A stretch of DNA of 64,000 nucleotides. It comes from Globisporangium splendens (lineage: Eukaryota; Oomycota; Peronosporomycetes; Pythiales; Pythiaceae). A model generated the notes under the pieces. It was not told the DNA's origin. It did not search any database and saw only the letters and a list, made by a program, of their open reading frames with translations. The stretch lies in NCBI GenBank assembly GCA_006386115.1, contig VFIW01000156.1, positions 1-64,000 on the forward strand. The letters are read 5' to 3'. The position numbers were made by a program, and so were the translations under genes. Positions 11,601 through 23,542 of this stretch are shown here, in pieces. Numbering within the stretch: position 1 is the first letter of the stretch; each line of letters begins with the position of its first letter.

Positions 11601-12002
11601 GGGTCTGCCGCAGGCTGTTCCAATTACGGCTGTTACACATTCAACCCGAAGTACCTCGTCCGTGTCTCGCATGAGTCGGAGCTTTTCGTGCGATTGCAAG
11701 TCGTGAAAAGCTCGCACTCCAAGTACGCAGGCATGCCAGCACCTGCGATCAATGTCTCCATTTTTGCAAGTACGTCGAACGGCGACTTGATGCTGTCGTC
11801 GAATCCGACCATGGCGTTCGCAGGTGCGTCCTCGGATGATGGTGTGTACACCGGTGGGAGCCCATCTGGCGTTGTCACAGGCAAGCACATTCGATTTCCA
11901 GCGGGCTGGTACGTGATCTTGCCATCCACGTTCGAGCCCCAGGAGTATGCGTTCGAGCTCAAGATCTATTCGTCGTCGCCAGTCGAGATCCGCAGTTTAT
12001 GA
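8698..12002 (+). CDS. Calpain-7/PalB-like cysteine protease with MIT domain
   Basis: Two exons (8698-10905 and 10998-12002, donor GTGAGT, acceptor GTAG, phase 0) give about 1070 residues. Residues 8-80 look like an MIT domain, which in this family binds ESCRT-III. The calpain core has its triad at Cys334 (in TDCSFVAS), His505 (in PMHVYA) and Asn535 (in LKNPW). The Ser after the catalytic Cys, rather than Trp, is typical of the CAPN7/PalB branch. Two C-terminal beta-sandwich (C2-like) domains follow, each ending near a conserved Phe-x-P-G/S-x-F-type strand. No EF-hands are present. The family acts in ESCRT-linked endosomal and ambient-pH signalling. The ATG at 8698 is the first in frame. Confidence 0.9.
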
Positions 12003-12390
12003 CAGTGAACTGGTTTTGTGAAAGAAGCAACAAAGTGTCAGTCGCCATAGAGAACAAGAAGCCAAGTCACCATGTCCGTTGTGTGTCTGTATGCGTGTAT
12101 ATGGCTGTGTCCAGTGCGTAAATATGCCATGTCGTGAGTCCTATCGTCTTCGTGCAGTTTGCCAATCCACTCTTTATGAACAGCGCGCCATTTTCCATGT
12201 GTTTCGGTGCTCGAACAGCGCCAAATTCCAACACCTGTGACGTGTGAGCGAGTTCCCACAATCTATGATTGGCTCAAAACTGAACACCAAATCGTCCAAT
12301 CAAGTTTTGCAATTAGTCATCATTTCAGCCAATGGACTGTAGCTGCTGCTTCGACAACTATTACGCTTCAGTCATTTTCGCACGAGAAGA
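12003..12390. other. Intergenic, RRN3 upstream region
   Basis: No supported gene. CCAAT-type sequences occur near 12265-12345 (GATTGGC, CCAATC, CCAATGG), plausible for the RRN3 promoter. Confidence 0.4.
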
Positions 12391-14889
12391 ATGGCTGGAA
12401 GTGGCGCGACGGCGATGGCGGCGATCGCCGAGGACGAGCTGGCGACGATGCACCAGTTCATCGAGAACGCGCTCGACCTCAAGCTCAAGGTGCGTCTTCC
12501 GCTTGCGCTCTTCCTGAGTTCACTGGCGTCGTGTGGTCGCTGTATAGAGCGATTGGCGGAGCTCTCTTGGGTTGATATGCGCCAGAACCAAGTACCTGAC
12601 CGCTATGCGCTCATTGCGACGCTGTATTTGTTCTTTTTTTGCTGCTGCTATTGATGGTTTCTGTAGGGCAACGCGACCAACTACGACTTCCTCATCCAGC
12701 AGCTGACGACGCCGGGCAAGTCCGATGTGAAGACGCGGCGCAAGATCTATCTCGCACTGCCGCGCTGCATCTCCACGATGGCGAAGGAGCCGCACGCATA
12801 CCAGCAGTTCCTCAACGTTCTCTTCAAGTTTACGTTCCTGGAAGATCGCGAAGAAATCGAAGCGTTCACACGGTTCATCGTGCATCTGGTGTCATCGAAT
12901 ACCGTCTATGTGCTGCCAACGCTGCAGATGCTGACGCGGAATTTGTGTCGACCGCAGCAATTGCCGCCAGCGCTCGTCGCAGCCGCGAATGCGCCGACTA
13001 CAATCAAGCGAATCTCGATTGGCTTCAGCTTTGGCGGCATCACTACCTCGTCAGCGGCGTCGGTGGCTACCCCAGCACCAGCGCCTGAGCCCATTGACGT
13101 CGAAGCGCGCATTGAACAGCGGTATTCGTTTGTCCACGAAACGTATCAGCGCGTGCTTGCATTGGTGCCAACTGCTGCGAATATTCTGTTCCCAGTGATC
13201 TGCGAGCACTTTCCGCACAAGCGCTTGGACGCGCCGTTCCAGGTGGCGTACTTGAAGAACGTGCTGAAGCTGTCGACGTATGTCCCAGGGCTGCAGGAAC
13301 GCATTTTCGGGTTGATCGTGGACCAATTGGTCGCTGTGGACGTTGAGATCAAACTGGACGAGAAAGAAGAAGACATTTTCACGATGGATGATTTCCTCGA
13401 CGATGAGTTGTTGCCGCCAGACAGCTCAAAATTGGACGAGATGGCCGACAAACTCGACCAGATGATGGTGATCATGTTTTCGCACATTGAGGAGATCGTG
13501 GGCACTCCAGCGAGTGGCAGTGAGAGCACCAATGAGGATGCTGCGACTGCATTAAATGTTCAGAAAGCCGCGCTGGTGTTCAAATATTTGCTCAAGGTGT
13601 TTGAGCATTCCATTCTCAACACGCATCGGTCCAAGTATCCTCAGTTTCTCCTGTTTTACGTCTGCCGCATGGACCCGCAGTTCCAGGATGTGCTGATTTC
13701 GCAACTCCTGGCTGCGTCTTTGGATCCACAGGTGCCGCCAGTCACGAGACACAGTTGTGGCGCGTACTTGGCGAGCTTCTTGGCGCGTGCGAAGTACATT
13801 TCAGTCGCGTATATCCAGAAGGCGCTGTATCATTTGCTGAAATGGATGCACGACCAGATGGACGTTTATGATGCCGCACTGCAGCAAAAAGATGCAGATG
13901 CCGAAGCAAGCATTGAAGCTGAGGCAGCCGAACTCGAAGCCAAGGACACGCGCGGCAATTTCCAAGAGTCGATCTTCATCTCGACGCTGCAGACCGTGTG
14001 CTACATGCTGTGTTTTCGAGGTTTGGAGATCGCGCAGACGCCAAATGGTTACGATTTCCTGCGCACGCTCGGCTGGGAGCGGCTGCTGATCACGTCGACG
14101 TCGTACTGTCCGCTCGCATTCTGCCAGCAGACTGTCGCGACCGAGTTTTTGAACTTTGTCGAGACTTTCGACCTGATCTCGGAGGAGTGCATTGACCGCG
14201 TGGATCAGGCGATCAGCAGCTCGGGCAAAGGCGCGTTCAAGACCAAGACCAAGACCATGGAGCGGTCGAAGGCGCCGAGCTCGAACGCCAGCGCGCCGTC
14301 GACCCTTCTCGGCCAGCGCCAGCCGCTCGAGACGTTTTTCCCGTTCGATCCGTACTTGCTGCGTCGATCGTTCAAGTATATTGGTCCGCTGTATTTATAT
14401 TGGAAGCACGCCGATCCGACCTCGAGCGAAAACTGCGATGCGCTGAACGCAGTCAAGGCGATCATCCGCGAGTTAGAAGCTGAGGCCGAGGACGACGACG
14501 AGGAGGAGGCTGACGAGGACGACGAGGAGGAAGAAGACGTCGTCCGGGACGACGATGTGAGCATGTCAGGCAGCGTCGGCGTCGCGTCCTTCAAGGGCTT
14601 GAGCTACCTGGAGAACCACATACACGGAAGCATCGAGCAGCGCGCGTATGGCATGTCGGTCGGGTCCTCGAACGACGGCGACTACAGTTTTGACGACCGA
14701 GACCGCGCCTTGAAGGCCATGGCGAACGGCGGCAAGAAGAAACCAGGCAAGAAGGTCTCTCGGAGCACGTTTGATCCGTCACCAGCGCTCTCGGCGAGCT
14801 CTCCGCCGTCACGACTTCCCCCGTTGGGCTCTGCAAACGCGTTCACACTTGGCGGCTTTGACGATTACGAGGATGACGACGGGTTCTAA
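12391..14889 (+). CDS. RRN3: RNA polymerase I initiation factor RRN3 (TIF-IA)
   Basis: Two exons (12391-12489 and 12667-14889; intron GTGCGT...TGTAG, phase 0) give 773 residues. The body matches the RRN3 HEAT-repeat fold, including the family stretch VLALVPTAA...ICEHFPHKR near residue 180 and the following helix pair ending in DQLVAVDVEI. A long acidic Glu/Asp tract near 650 and a low-complexity C-terminus follow. RRN3 bridges Pol I to the core promoter factor and couples rRNA synthesis to growth. The frame is intact, and the initiating Met lies in a short first exon, as is common here. Confidence 0.92.
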
Positions 14890-15068
14890 GCGTATTGCTA
14901 TGAAGAAAGACTCTTTTTCACAAATTCAAAAAATATATATTAAAACGTGACACGATATGGAGACTCCAAATCAATTATCAACTGTGTGGCATGGAAAGTC
15001 AAAATGAATAGTGCAATCAAAAAGGAGCAGGAGCATACTTACAGCTTTTTGATTCTTCGACTGCTGCT

Positions 15069-16652
15069 TTACCGGCGGTACGCAGCGAGTTGGCGGCGCA
15101 GCTCTTCGTTCTCGTCCTCCAGGCGGAAGAGTTTCGGCGCGATCTCCGAGTCCATCTCCTGGATCTGGTTCTTCAGGTGATGATTCTCCTCGCGCAGGCG
15201 CGACACCTCATCGCGGAGGTATGTGTTGATGTCCAACTGCTGCTCAAGCGACGTCTTCGCCTCCATAAGCGCATCCTCAATCTCGAGCTGCTTGACGGCC
15301 GCGAGGTCGGCCTGCTCCTGCACCATGCGGTTGCAGTCGTTCATGATGCGCTCCACCTCGTCCTCCTTCTGCTTGATCTCCTCCTGCGTCTTCGCGAGCG
15401 ACGCCTCGTACTTGGCGATCTGGTCGTGGCTCGCGATCACCTGCTCCTGGTGCTTGTGCAGCGCCTGCTCGTTTTTCTCCAGCTGCGCGCGCAGTTGCTG
15501 CATCTCCTGCTCGTATTTGGCCTGGTCCTTCTGCTGGAGCTGCGCGCGACGCAGGTTCTCCTGCTCGTTGAGCAGGTCCTGGATCATCTGCTCGTCGGCC
15601 GCACGTTGGCTCTTGATCGACTGCAGCGCCGCCGCCTGCATCGTGAGCTCCGAGCGCAGCTTCGACACCGTCGTGTCGATGATGCGGCGGCTCGAGAGCA
15701 TGTCTTCGTGGATCTTGGCCGTCGACTTGCGCTCCGGGTCCGTCTTCACGCGCGCATTGTCATCCAACCTGGTCATTTACAGCGGCAAAAGTCAACACAA
15801 CGACATGAGTGCCATTAGGTCGTAATGAACGTCAATGAAGAAAACACTAAGACGTACATGACCGTGAGCTTGGAGATCTGCTTCTGCAAAATGCTTTTCT
15901 GTTCGCGCTCAAGCTTCAACGCCTGTTTTGAAATTCCATATCAACAGCATATTGCATTAGCATTAGACGCTCATATGCATTTGCTCAGCGTCACTTACAT
16001 GTTCAAAGTACGTGCCCGCGCGCTTGGCGTCTTCTTCCTCCTGTTTCATTTGCATAATTATACACATCACGGCATAATTGACATCAAGACACGACCGCAA
16101 ATACAGCACATATAAAAAGAGCATATTGCCAGACGCACCGTGAACGTGCGGACGTACGCAGTCAGCGGTGACCACTCGCTGCACTGCTTGGCGGCTTCGT
16201 CGACCACGCGCGCGCGGAACACGTAGTTCTACCCAGTCGTTCATTTATACAACGAGCATGCGTGCGAGTACATACACCAACATAAACGTCAGCATATACC
16301 TATAGGCAAGCAGCCACTCTCCCATATAATAAGCGTGTGTACGCACCGTGTTGGGCGTGAGTCCCTTGACGGGGTACATGCTGCCGGAAAAGAGCTCCGA
16401 GTCGGTCCACGAGTAGTAGACGTACCCATGCTCACTGTGGCTCTATTGTCACAACAGCAACGCCGTGAGTACACAATATATCCACACGCATGTATATATA
16501 TATATATATAAGCGCAACAGCTTTACCACTTGAAACTTGAGTTTCTTGTCGAGCTGGTCGGTCTTGAGCCGCAACGTGATCGACTTGTCGGTCTTCGCGA
16601 CGGCCTCGGGCGTTGGCAGCGGCGGTAACTCGGGCACCGTCGTGAACTGCAT
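15069..16652 (-). CDS. Fibronectin III plus coiled-coil protein, six exons
   Basis: Exons in transcript order: 16527-16652, 16347-16442, 16139-16228, 15999-16040, 15858-15922, 15069-15768. All joins keep phase and use GTRNGT or GTGCGT donors and YAG acceptors. The protein is about 372 residues. The N-terminal 95 residues form one FN3 domain (PELPPLPTP start, YVYYSW core strand, NYVFRARV strand, ending in LTAYV). The rest is an almost unbroken Glu/Gln/Arg-rich coiled coil ending in the stop at 15069. The first intron holds a (TA)n tract near 16495-16510. No signal peptide or membrane segment. Function is not recognised; a cytoskeletal or flagellar scaffold would fit this architecture, as inference only. 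Confidence 0.82.
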
Positions 16653-17278
16653 GATCGGCAGAGATGATTAGTGGGACAGTTGGGGCGTACGGAGGGGCAG
16701 GAAGCACAGAGAATGCAGGGCGCGTTCGTCTCTCAAATGGCGCGTTCTCTCGGCTTTGTTCTCGTTCTTCCTGGCGATAGAAGAAAGAAGACTGAATGCA
16801 TGCGACAGGTTTGCCAAAAAAAGATAGCGATCCCACGCTTTCATGGATACCTGTATAAATTATCAATATATGAAACTAGTTCGTTCAATATTTGCATATG
16901 CTCATATATTTAGTGATGATAAGACTGTATGAAATGATATTGTGGAGAATGGCGCAATAAAGAAAGGTTGATAGAGCGAAAAATGAAAAGTAGCCGTCTG
17001 AAAACGTAGCTTCAACACTCCATGGCGACAGTGGCATCTCGAAGCAAAAGCAGCGTTTAACCATGCCGCTGTGTGCGTGTGTATCAAGTGTTTTTTATTT
17101 GTTTTACTTTGCTGCGATCGCGGGCAACACCACCAGTATATAAAAGCGCGTGCTCCTCGCCATCTTTCCTCTCCTTCGTAGCTCCCCATACCCAAAAGCT
17201 CCGCTTTTTTAAATGCGAGCTTCACGGCATGGAAATGCCACCGACAGACTGTTCTTTTAACCAAGAGACACTATCTGC
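16653..17278. other. Intergenic between two minus-strand genes
   Basis: No supported gene. It contains the 3' flank of the gene at 17279 and the presumed promoter of the FN3 gene. A TATATAAAAG sequence at 17137-17146 is on the plus strand and does not face a gene. Confidence 0.4.
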
Positions 17279-18278
17279 TTACCAACGGCGGATGCGCGCG
17301 CGGTCCGGCATGTCCCACTCGAAGGGCTGGCCGGGCACTGGCGGGATGTTCTTGGACTCGTACTCCTTGATGATCTCCTCGTCCTTGCCCTCCCACGCGA
17401 AGCGGATGTTGTGCGTCGCCGTGTGCGTGAGGATCAGCTTGTCGCGCGCCTCTGTTTTAACAGACATTAAGAAGCAGAATAGACACAAAATAGCATGAGA
17501 ACAGCGATTTTGTCTGCCACCAGCATACTGACAATGTGGACGCACCGTGGGTGGTGGTCATGGCCGAACGCGTTCCACTTGGGTCGTAAGCCAACACGGC
17601 AGGGTTCTACGCACACGCAAGCAGCAAGTAAGCTACCATTCTCCATACTGCAAGCCACCTAATATACACCTATACATGCGACCGCCTACCTTGTTACCAG
17701 GGGATCCGCGCTTGGCATCCTTTGGTAATTCCGCGCGCTTCTCCACGGCGATCGACGGGTGCACACCGACTTCGAGCGGCACGTGCATGCGACGGATGTC
17801 GCGCGTGTAGTACTGCGTGTTGTAAATGTTCTCCTTCTTCTCCGTCGACGGTACGCGGGCAGCCGGCTGGTTCGAAGGCGCAGGGTAACGGTACTTCTGG
17901 TGGCCCGACGGCGCCTGGAACTCCTGCTTCGTGCCCGACGCCTCCGTGAACAGCAACAGCTCACGGAGCTACACAACAAAGAAGCGGAAGCACATGCACG
18001 CACACAACATATCAGTCAATACGCATTCTGCATGTAAGGACGTAAAACCATACACTGAAGCAGCTATGAGCCAATGCTTGAGCTTCCATCGCGACAGAAA
18101 GCAGGACGAATCGCTCTCTTTGCAAGCCAAGAGCGTCCCACGTGGCCATTCACATGCGCCAAGAGAGCGCCTACGCGTTCGTCTGCATGCGTATTTGCTC
18201 AATTCATACCTTCTGGCGCTGCTGCGGCGTCAGCAGATCCGCGAACTTGAACGGCTTGAACGGCTGCCACTTGCTCAT
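17279..18278 (-). CDS. Conserved-looking small basic protein, four exons, function unknown
   Basis: Exons 18210-18278, 17690-17968, 17546-17606 and 17279-17451 join in phase to 193 residues (MSKWQPFKPF... to ...RARIRRW). The start follows from the short first exon with donor GTATGA. The protein is rich in Pro, Tyr, Lys and Arg, with motifs KYRYPAPSNQP and NIYNTQYYTRDIRR, no signal peptide, no membrane span and no long coiled coil. Multi-exon structure with clean phases argues for a real, constrained gene. I do not recognise the family. The Tyr/Pro/Arg-rich, repeat-poor composition is like small axonemal or mitochondrial structural proteins, but this is only an impression. Confidence 0.78.
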
Positions 18279-18589
18279 CTTGTCGGTGCTTGTGACCCTT
18301 GCTTCGTGCTAGTGAGGCTGACCTCCAGAATCAAGCGCCTGAGCGGCTCTGCTCGCTCCCCTTCCGAGCGTAAACTATGCGTATCCATACATTACTTACA
18401 ATGTAATTTACATCCACACAACAGCAGCGCATACAGCGAAAGAAATATAACCAAAGACAACAAAATGCACACTGGGTAACTTACATATGTTTCGTTCCGA
18501 AGAGGAAATATAACTGCGGAAAATAACCATCCACAAACGGTTTTAACAGGGAAGGGAGAGTCTATTATAGGGGATACATACGCTACTGC
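18279..18589. other. Short intergenic region
   Basis: No supported gene; presumed promoter of the 17279-18278 gene and 3' flank of the next minus-strand gene. Confidence 0.4.
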
Positions 18590-19350
18590 CTACAGTTCGA
18601 GGCGCTTCGACGACGTGGGAACGAACCACACGCCGAATGGGAACTCGGCGGCGGCGCGCGGCTCAAGCACGTCCGCGGGGCCGACGCTCTTCAGAATGCT
18701 GCGCACGACGTCCACGTCCATCGCGAAGTGCTCTGCGAGCTTCGCGCTGCTCCACGCGGTCGGGTCCTCGTAGTGCAGACGCAGCAGCTCACGCAAATTG
18801 CGGTTCGTGAGGCGGCCAGGGATATGATCAACCACTTCGCTTCCAAATGCGGCCGACGCCGCCGCTGTGCGGTCTTGTGGCAGCGCCGTAGGCGTCGATG
18901 GTCGCTCTCGGTAGGCGCTCGCTGTATCCTGGAAAGCGCCGTCGTTTTGCTATAAGGATATCACAACGGCATGGTCGTGAGCATGACATACACTCTGTCT
19001 AACAAGGTGTACAGGATGAATGCGAGCGCATATATGTACAACAACACCGAGACACATACCACCAGGTAGTCGACTTTTTCGTAGTCTTCAAACTTCTTCA
19101 TGTCGTCCAACAGCGCGTGGTTCATCTCCATGAGCTCGACGGGTTTCTGCGGCGCGTTCGGGTTGCGCACGAGACTCGCGCCGTTCAGATCGCGGTTGCT
19201 GATGTCCAGATGCGACACCACGACGGCGCTGCGCGAAAAGTCCGAACGCAGGCCGCTGACCGTTGCGCTCTGCTTGGTGGCGGAGGCTGCTGCTTTGGCC
19301 GCCGTCTTTGGCGCTGCCGACGCGGCTGCTTTGCTCGCTGCGCCGCCCAT
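18590..19350 (-). CDS. N-myristoylation-motif protein with a C-terminal helix-turn-helix-like segment
   Basis: Two exons (19060-19350 and 18590-18949; donor GTATGT, acceptor TATAG, phase 0) give 216 residues. The start MGGAASK is a good N-myristoylation signal (Gly2, Ser6, Lys7), followed by an Ala/Lys/Thr-rich stretch. The C-terminal half contains IPGRLTNRNLRELLRLHY followed by a W-S-x-x-K-LAEHF-x-x-x-x-x-VVRSIL pattern. This resembles a small helical wing seen in Neugrin/mitochondrial-assembly-type proteins. A signal for the membrane and one for mitochondria conflict, so localisation is open. Family not assigned. Confidence 0.75.
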
Positions 19351-20197
19351 TTTGCTGCTGCCTTCTCTCGAAAATGGAGCTCTCGACAGCAAATGAAGGG
19401 AGCAGATCCATTTTGGTGGTCCATATTATGATTTTCTACCAATAATATGCACGAAGAACAAAATCGTGTTGCTGGATTGGATAAAATACGACGATATTAG
19501 CATCAGAGAACCACATGAACATCTCCCAAGTCGAAACGAACTTATGCATTCTCTCTTTATCTTGTTTGCCTCCTCGATCCTCGCTGCCTTGCTGTTTGTA
19601 AAAGTCCACCGTCTTTCCCATCACATATTATGCTCGTGTAGCTCATTCCTGCCTCCTGTAGTCTCTTGCCACAAACGAGCTCCATTGAAAAGCCAATGAC
19701 CCATTTGATGCCATGATCCTCAGTTGCTTTTTTTCTTGTCGCCGTTGCGTGCATTCCAGACTTTCCTCTTAGTTGTCTTCTTCCTCTTTGTCTTCATTGC
19801 TCTTCATCATTGCTGCTTTCTCCTACTACGAGTCCTCGGCGTGTCGTCAGTTCACTGCTCCTCACGAGGTTGGACGCGTCTGAGTAGGTCGTGTCGTCTT
19901 TTGCTTCCGTTGTCTTGCCCAATTTTTTGTATTCCGTGTTTCTTGTTGTATTTGTTTGCTTGCTTGTCTCCGTTGATTCTCGTCAGCCTGGATCTGCGCA
20001 ATCGATGCGTGTAGCGAGCGAACCCTATGAGTAGCCCTTCTAGACCGTGGAATCACTCGATACTTGGTGGAGACTGGCCGAAAGAGTAAACTTTCGACCT
20101 TGTTTTTCCTCCCACTCCCTCAGAAGTTAGTTCATTTTTCCCTTGCCACAGCTCCCGTTGCTCTACCATCAAGAACGTAACAGGAGCCTCATGTAGC
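19351..20197. other. Intergenic, 847 bp
   Basis: No supported gene. It is pyrimidine-rich on the plus strand (19700-20030) with no coding signature in any frame. It includes the promoter of the MGGAASK gene and the 3' flank of the SMG7-like gene. Confidence 0.4.
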
Positions 20198-23038
20198 TTA
20201 TGAATTGATGAACGGATTCCGAGTGTAGAATTGAGGCTGCTGCTGCTGTGGTGGCTGGTTCGCAGTCACACCATCACCCCGACGCTCCTGGAAGCTCGAT
20301 TGCATCCCCAGCGACGACGAGCCAAAGCCAGGCGGTGGTGGTGGTCGTGGCGACGTTCGCGAAGCCGACAAGTCCATGCTGTCACTGCTGGTACTCCGTT
20401 GCGACGAGCTGAAGAATGCACTCAAACTGGATTCCTCCTGCTGATACAGAGCGCTCTCACGCTCCACAGCAGCCAGATCCATGAGTGGCGCAAATTGGTT
20501 CGCGCTGGTGCTGCCGCCGAAACTACCAAATCCACCACCAAGTTTCGGAACCGAAGGAGGTTTACCAAGCGCATTGTTGTTGTTGTCGTTTGCCAACGAG
20601 TCGCGATTTCCCCACCCTGAGAGCAATCCTTGTCCCGAAAAGCTGCCGAAGTCGTTGAAACTCTGGAAATTTGGATACCCGAGTGTCGAGCCGAACGATC
20701 CGCTGCTCCCGAAGCTTCCAAACGAATCGCTGAACGAGTTACGCTTTGTCGGATCTGGAGTAGTCTGGGAACTCGGTCGACCGAGGCTAAATGGACCAGC
20801 AGCAGACAAATCTGCAAATGGGGAGCTCACACCGCCAAACACTGAATTGGTGTCGCCACGAAGTGCACTGCTGCCACTGGCAGCAATAGGCGCCGGAGCC
20901 AGTGCAGGAGATGGCTGGAACACAATGACTTCGTCGTCGAAATCATCATCATCTTCGTCAGGCTGATGTTTCGCCGGTTTCTGCAAATCCGATGTACTTT
21001 GTGGACCAAAGAGACCAAGATCAAACGATGGCACCTGGCTCACACCAGCACTCGTGTCGCGCGTTCCCGAAACAGCTTGCAAGAATCCATTCGAGCCGCC
21101 TGCTCCCACCGTTGGCGACGTCGAAAACGTACCCTGGTACAGGTACAGGAGCGGATTACCTTCGTATTCTTCGCACAGGAACTTGCCAAAGTGATAAAGA
21201 TTCCACGCGCGAATCTTCACCGCTTCGTTTTCAGCCAACGCTGGCGCATTGCCGCTGCTTGAACTGTTCATTGCCAAGTCATCTTTCCACTTCCCCGACG
21301 CCGACGAACTTTCCAAAAGCGCCGCAAATGGTGAAAAGCCACGCAGTTCGATATTCTCCTTCAACAGCAATTGCTGCTCGCGCAGTGGCTCTTGCTGGTC
21401 GTTTCTCAGGTTGACAAGCGGCGCGTACATTTCTTTCAACTTGGCATGGTTCAAAAGAGACGCCAGACTCTCCAAAAACGCATTTGCAAAATGAGCTGAA
21501 GCAGAGGTCTCCGATACCGGAGAACGGTCCATTGTGGTCTCGAGAACGTTCAAAACCTTTGGGTTCAGACGCATGAAGTCGCAAAACACACTCACTGGTC
21601 CCAGGAGCCGCAGGCTGTTTGGAATTTCCGCATTGTTGCCAGACGTCTTCTTCTTTCCGAGCTCTTCGACCAAGTAGTCAATCACGCTGGAGATCGTCAG
21701 CGTCGACAGCCGCAACGAGTCCTCCTTCGCGCTCGTGTTCCCTCGCATCGCGCGCACGAGGCAAAACACGTTCGTCACCACGACCTTGAGCAAGAGCGCG
21801 TCGCCGACAACACCAGCACGCAGGAGCACATCCAAATCCTTGCACAGAACGGCTTCCATGTCGCGTGGGTAGACTGGATTCGCATTCGTCACGCCATACC
21901 CGTTGTTGCCAGCGCTGGATGGGCGCGTCGCGATCGAGAACAATATGCCGTGCATTCGCGTGAGGCGATGCAGAAAGCTCTTGAGGAACGCCGACTTGTC
22001 CTTCGACGACATGGCGCCAGTCAGTGCCATCGACGATGGCGCAGCCAATGGACGCTGACGACTTCGCTCAAACAGCAGTGCGAGGTTTTCTTCCGCCGTC
22101 GCAAACGGCTGCGCGATCAGCAGACTGCGGCAGTATCGATACACCGCGACGGTCTCGGCTTCCACGTACGTCGCGAGAACAGCGAGCTGGTTGTGCGGGT
22201 TACCATTTTCAGGGAGAAGCGCCAATGCCTTGTAGTAAAAGCTCTCGGCCGCGGCAAAATTCTTCTTCGCCTTCTGACTATGCAGCTCACGGTACCGCGC
22301 AAGATCGCCGAGGAAAATGAAACACCGGTGCAGACTCTGACGGCAACGCGGAATCGCATCCTGCGCTGTGCCAGCTGGGGCATTGGACGCGAACGATGGC
22401 GCATGGTTCGACGCAATGCGGCTCACGCGATTCGTTGACAGCCACGCGGCGTACGCATCGCGCAAATGTTCATAGAACGCCGACGATTCGCTTAGAAACT
22501 GCTGGAATTCCGTCGACACGCGCGCAAAATGCTCGCGCACGCTGCGGTCGTTCGACGGCGCTGATGCGTATTTCCGGATGCGACGGCGGAAATCCTCAAT
22601 GCGCTTGTAGAAACACGGCTTCCAGAGCGCTTGCTCAATCTCCTTGGACGCGGCAAACGCGGGGCTCACATCAGCGATCGCCTTCGCCTTCTCCACGAGT
22701 CTATTCCACAGCAACAGCATTGGAATGTGCTTCGTTGGTTAGTTTCCACAATGGTTGAAGCCAAACAAAAAGCAGCTCTAGACGCACCGGCTTCGAAGCA
22801 CATTGGCATCTTGCGAATTGAGAGGATTCGCGCGCAACAGCTCGCGCAGCTGCTTCTCGATCTCAACGATCTCTCTGCTCACATCAAATCGTCCACAATA
22901 ACAGCAGCATCCATTCCGTCAGTCGCTTGCACTTCCATACAACACTAAATCGTAGATCCATCGTAGGTACAAACCCACAACACAACAACAACAGCAGTAT
23001 ACGCACCGATACAACCGCCGCGGATCCGTCGCCATCAT
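20198..23038 (-). CDS. EST1/SMG7-like protein (14-3-3-like TPR domain)
   Basis: Exons 23007-23038, 22788-22874 and 20198-22700, donors GTGCGT, give 873 residues starting MMATDPRRLYREIVEIEKQL. Residues 20-330 match the EST1 N-terminal TPR and central domain: the LWKPCFYKRIEDFRRRIRK helix, CF-x-FLGDLARYRELH, then AESFYYKALALLPENGNPHNQLAVLA. The family binds phosphorylated UPF1 in nonsense-mediated decay, or telomerase in yeast. After residue about 560 the chain is disordered, with GSFGSSGSFGS-type Phe-Gly repeats, a Pro-rich run and an acidic DEDDDDFDDE patch. No PIN domain is present, which separates it from SMG6 and fits SMG7/SMG5. Confidence 0.85.
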
Positions 23039-23542
23039 GCCACAATCACGCCTTCAGACCTTCTAAACCAGAGAGATCTGCAGCAATTGTCGTTATACCG
23101 TCGTTGTCTTGTAGGAAGAGAGAGAGAGAGAGAACTTGTCTTGCTGAAAATGGAATATTCGGGAGGATGAAAGGAAAGCACAACAAATTGAGAACGTGGC
23201 GCCGGGAAGGAGGAGAGACGCGCGCACTCAGCACTGCATTCTCCTGCCAGAGAACAAGACGAAGAAGAGGAAGAGCGTGGGGGTCGGAGGGTCTGGCGAG
23301 TGTCACGAAGGGAGGGAGGGAAGAAGGAAGCGCTGCCCCTCTCTGTCCAGCTTCTTGCTGCCGCGTGCGCACTGGTTATCTATCCGCCAGCCACATCGCG
23401 CACGCTTCTGACAATGTGGGCCACACCAAAATACACAAATTTCCGACCACGTCTCACATATTGAGGCAGAATAACGTGGCCCACACTAATATAGACAACA
23501 ATGCTTTTTGTGTGGTAGAGGCTGCCATTTGTCCGAGTGAAG
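23039..23542. promoter_or_regulatory. Divergent promoter between SMG7-like and EF-hand genes
   Basis: 504 bp separate two divergent starts. It holds a GA-rich tract (23110-23140) and an exact inverted pair of ten-mers, TGTGGGCCAC at 23415-23424 and GTGGCCCACA at 23476-23485. Both contain TGGGCC, the core of plant TCP/site II promoter elements. Function here is inference. Confidence 0.45.

Noticed and set aside
15090..15818. Long Leu-rich plus-strand ORF (242 residues)
   Set aside because: It is the shadow of the coiled-coil exon on the minus strand; Leu-rich shadows are typical opposite Glu/Gln/Lys-rich coils.
17137..17146. TATATAAAAG as a promoter
   Set aside because: Plus-strand orientation with no plus-strand gene downstream; genes on both sides are on the minus strand.
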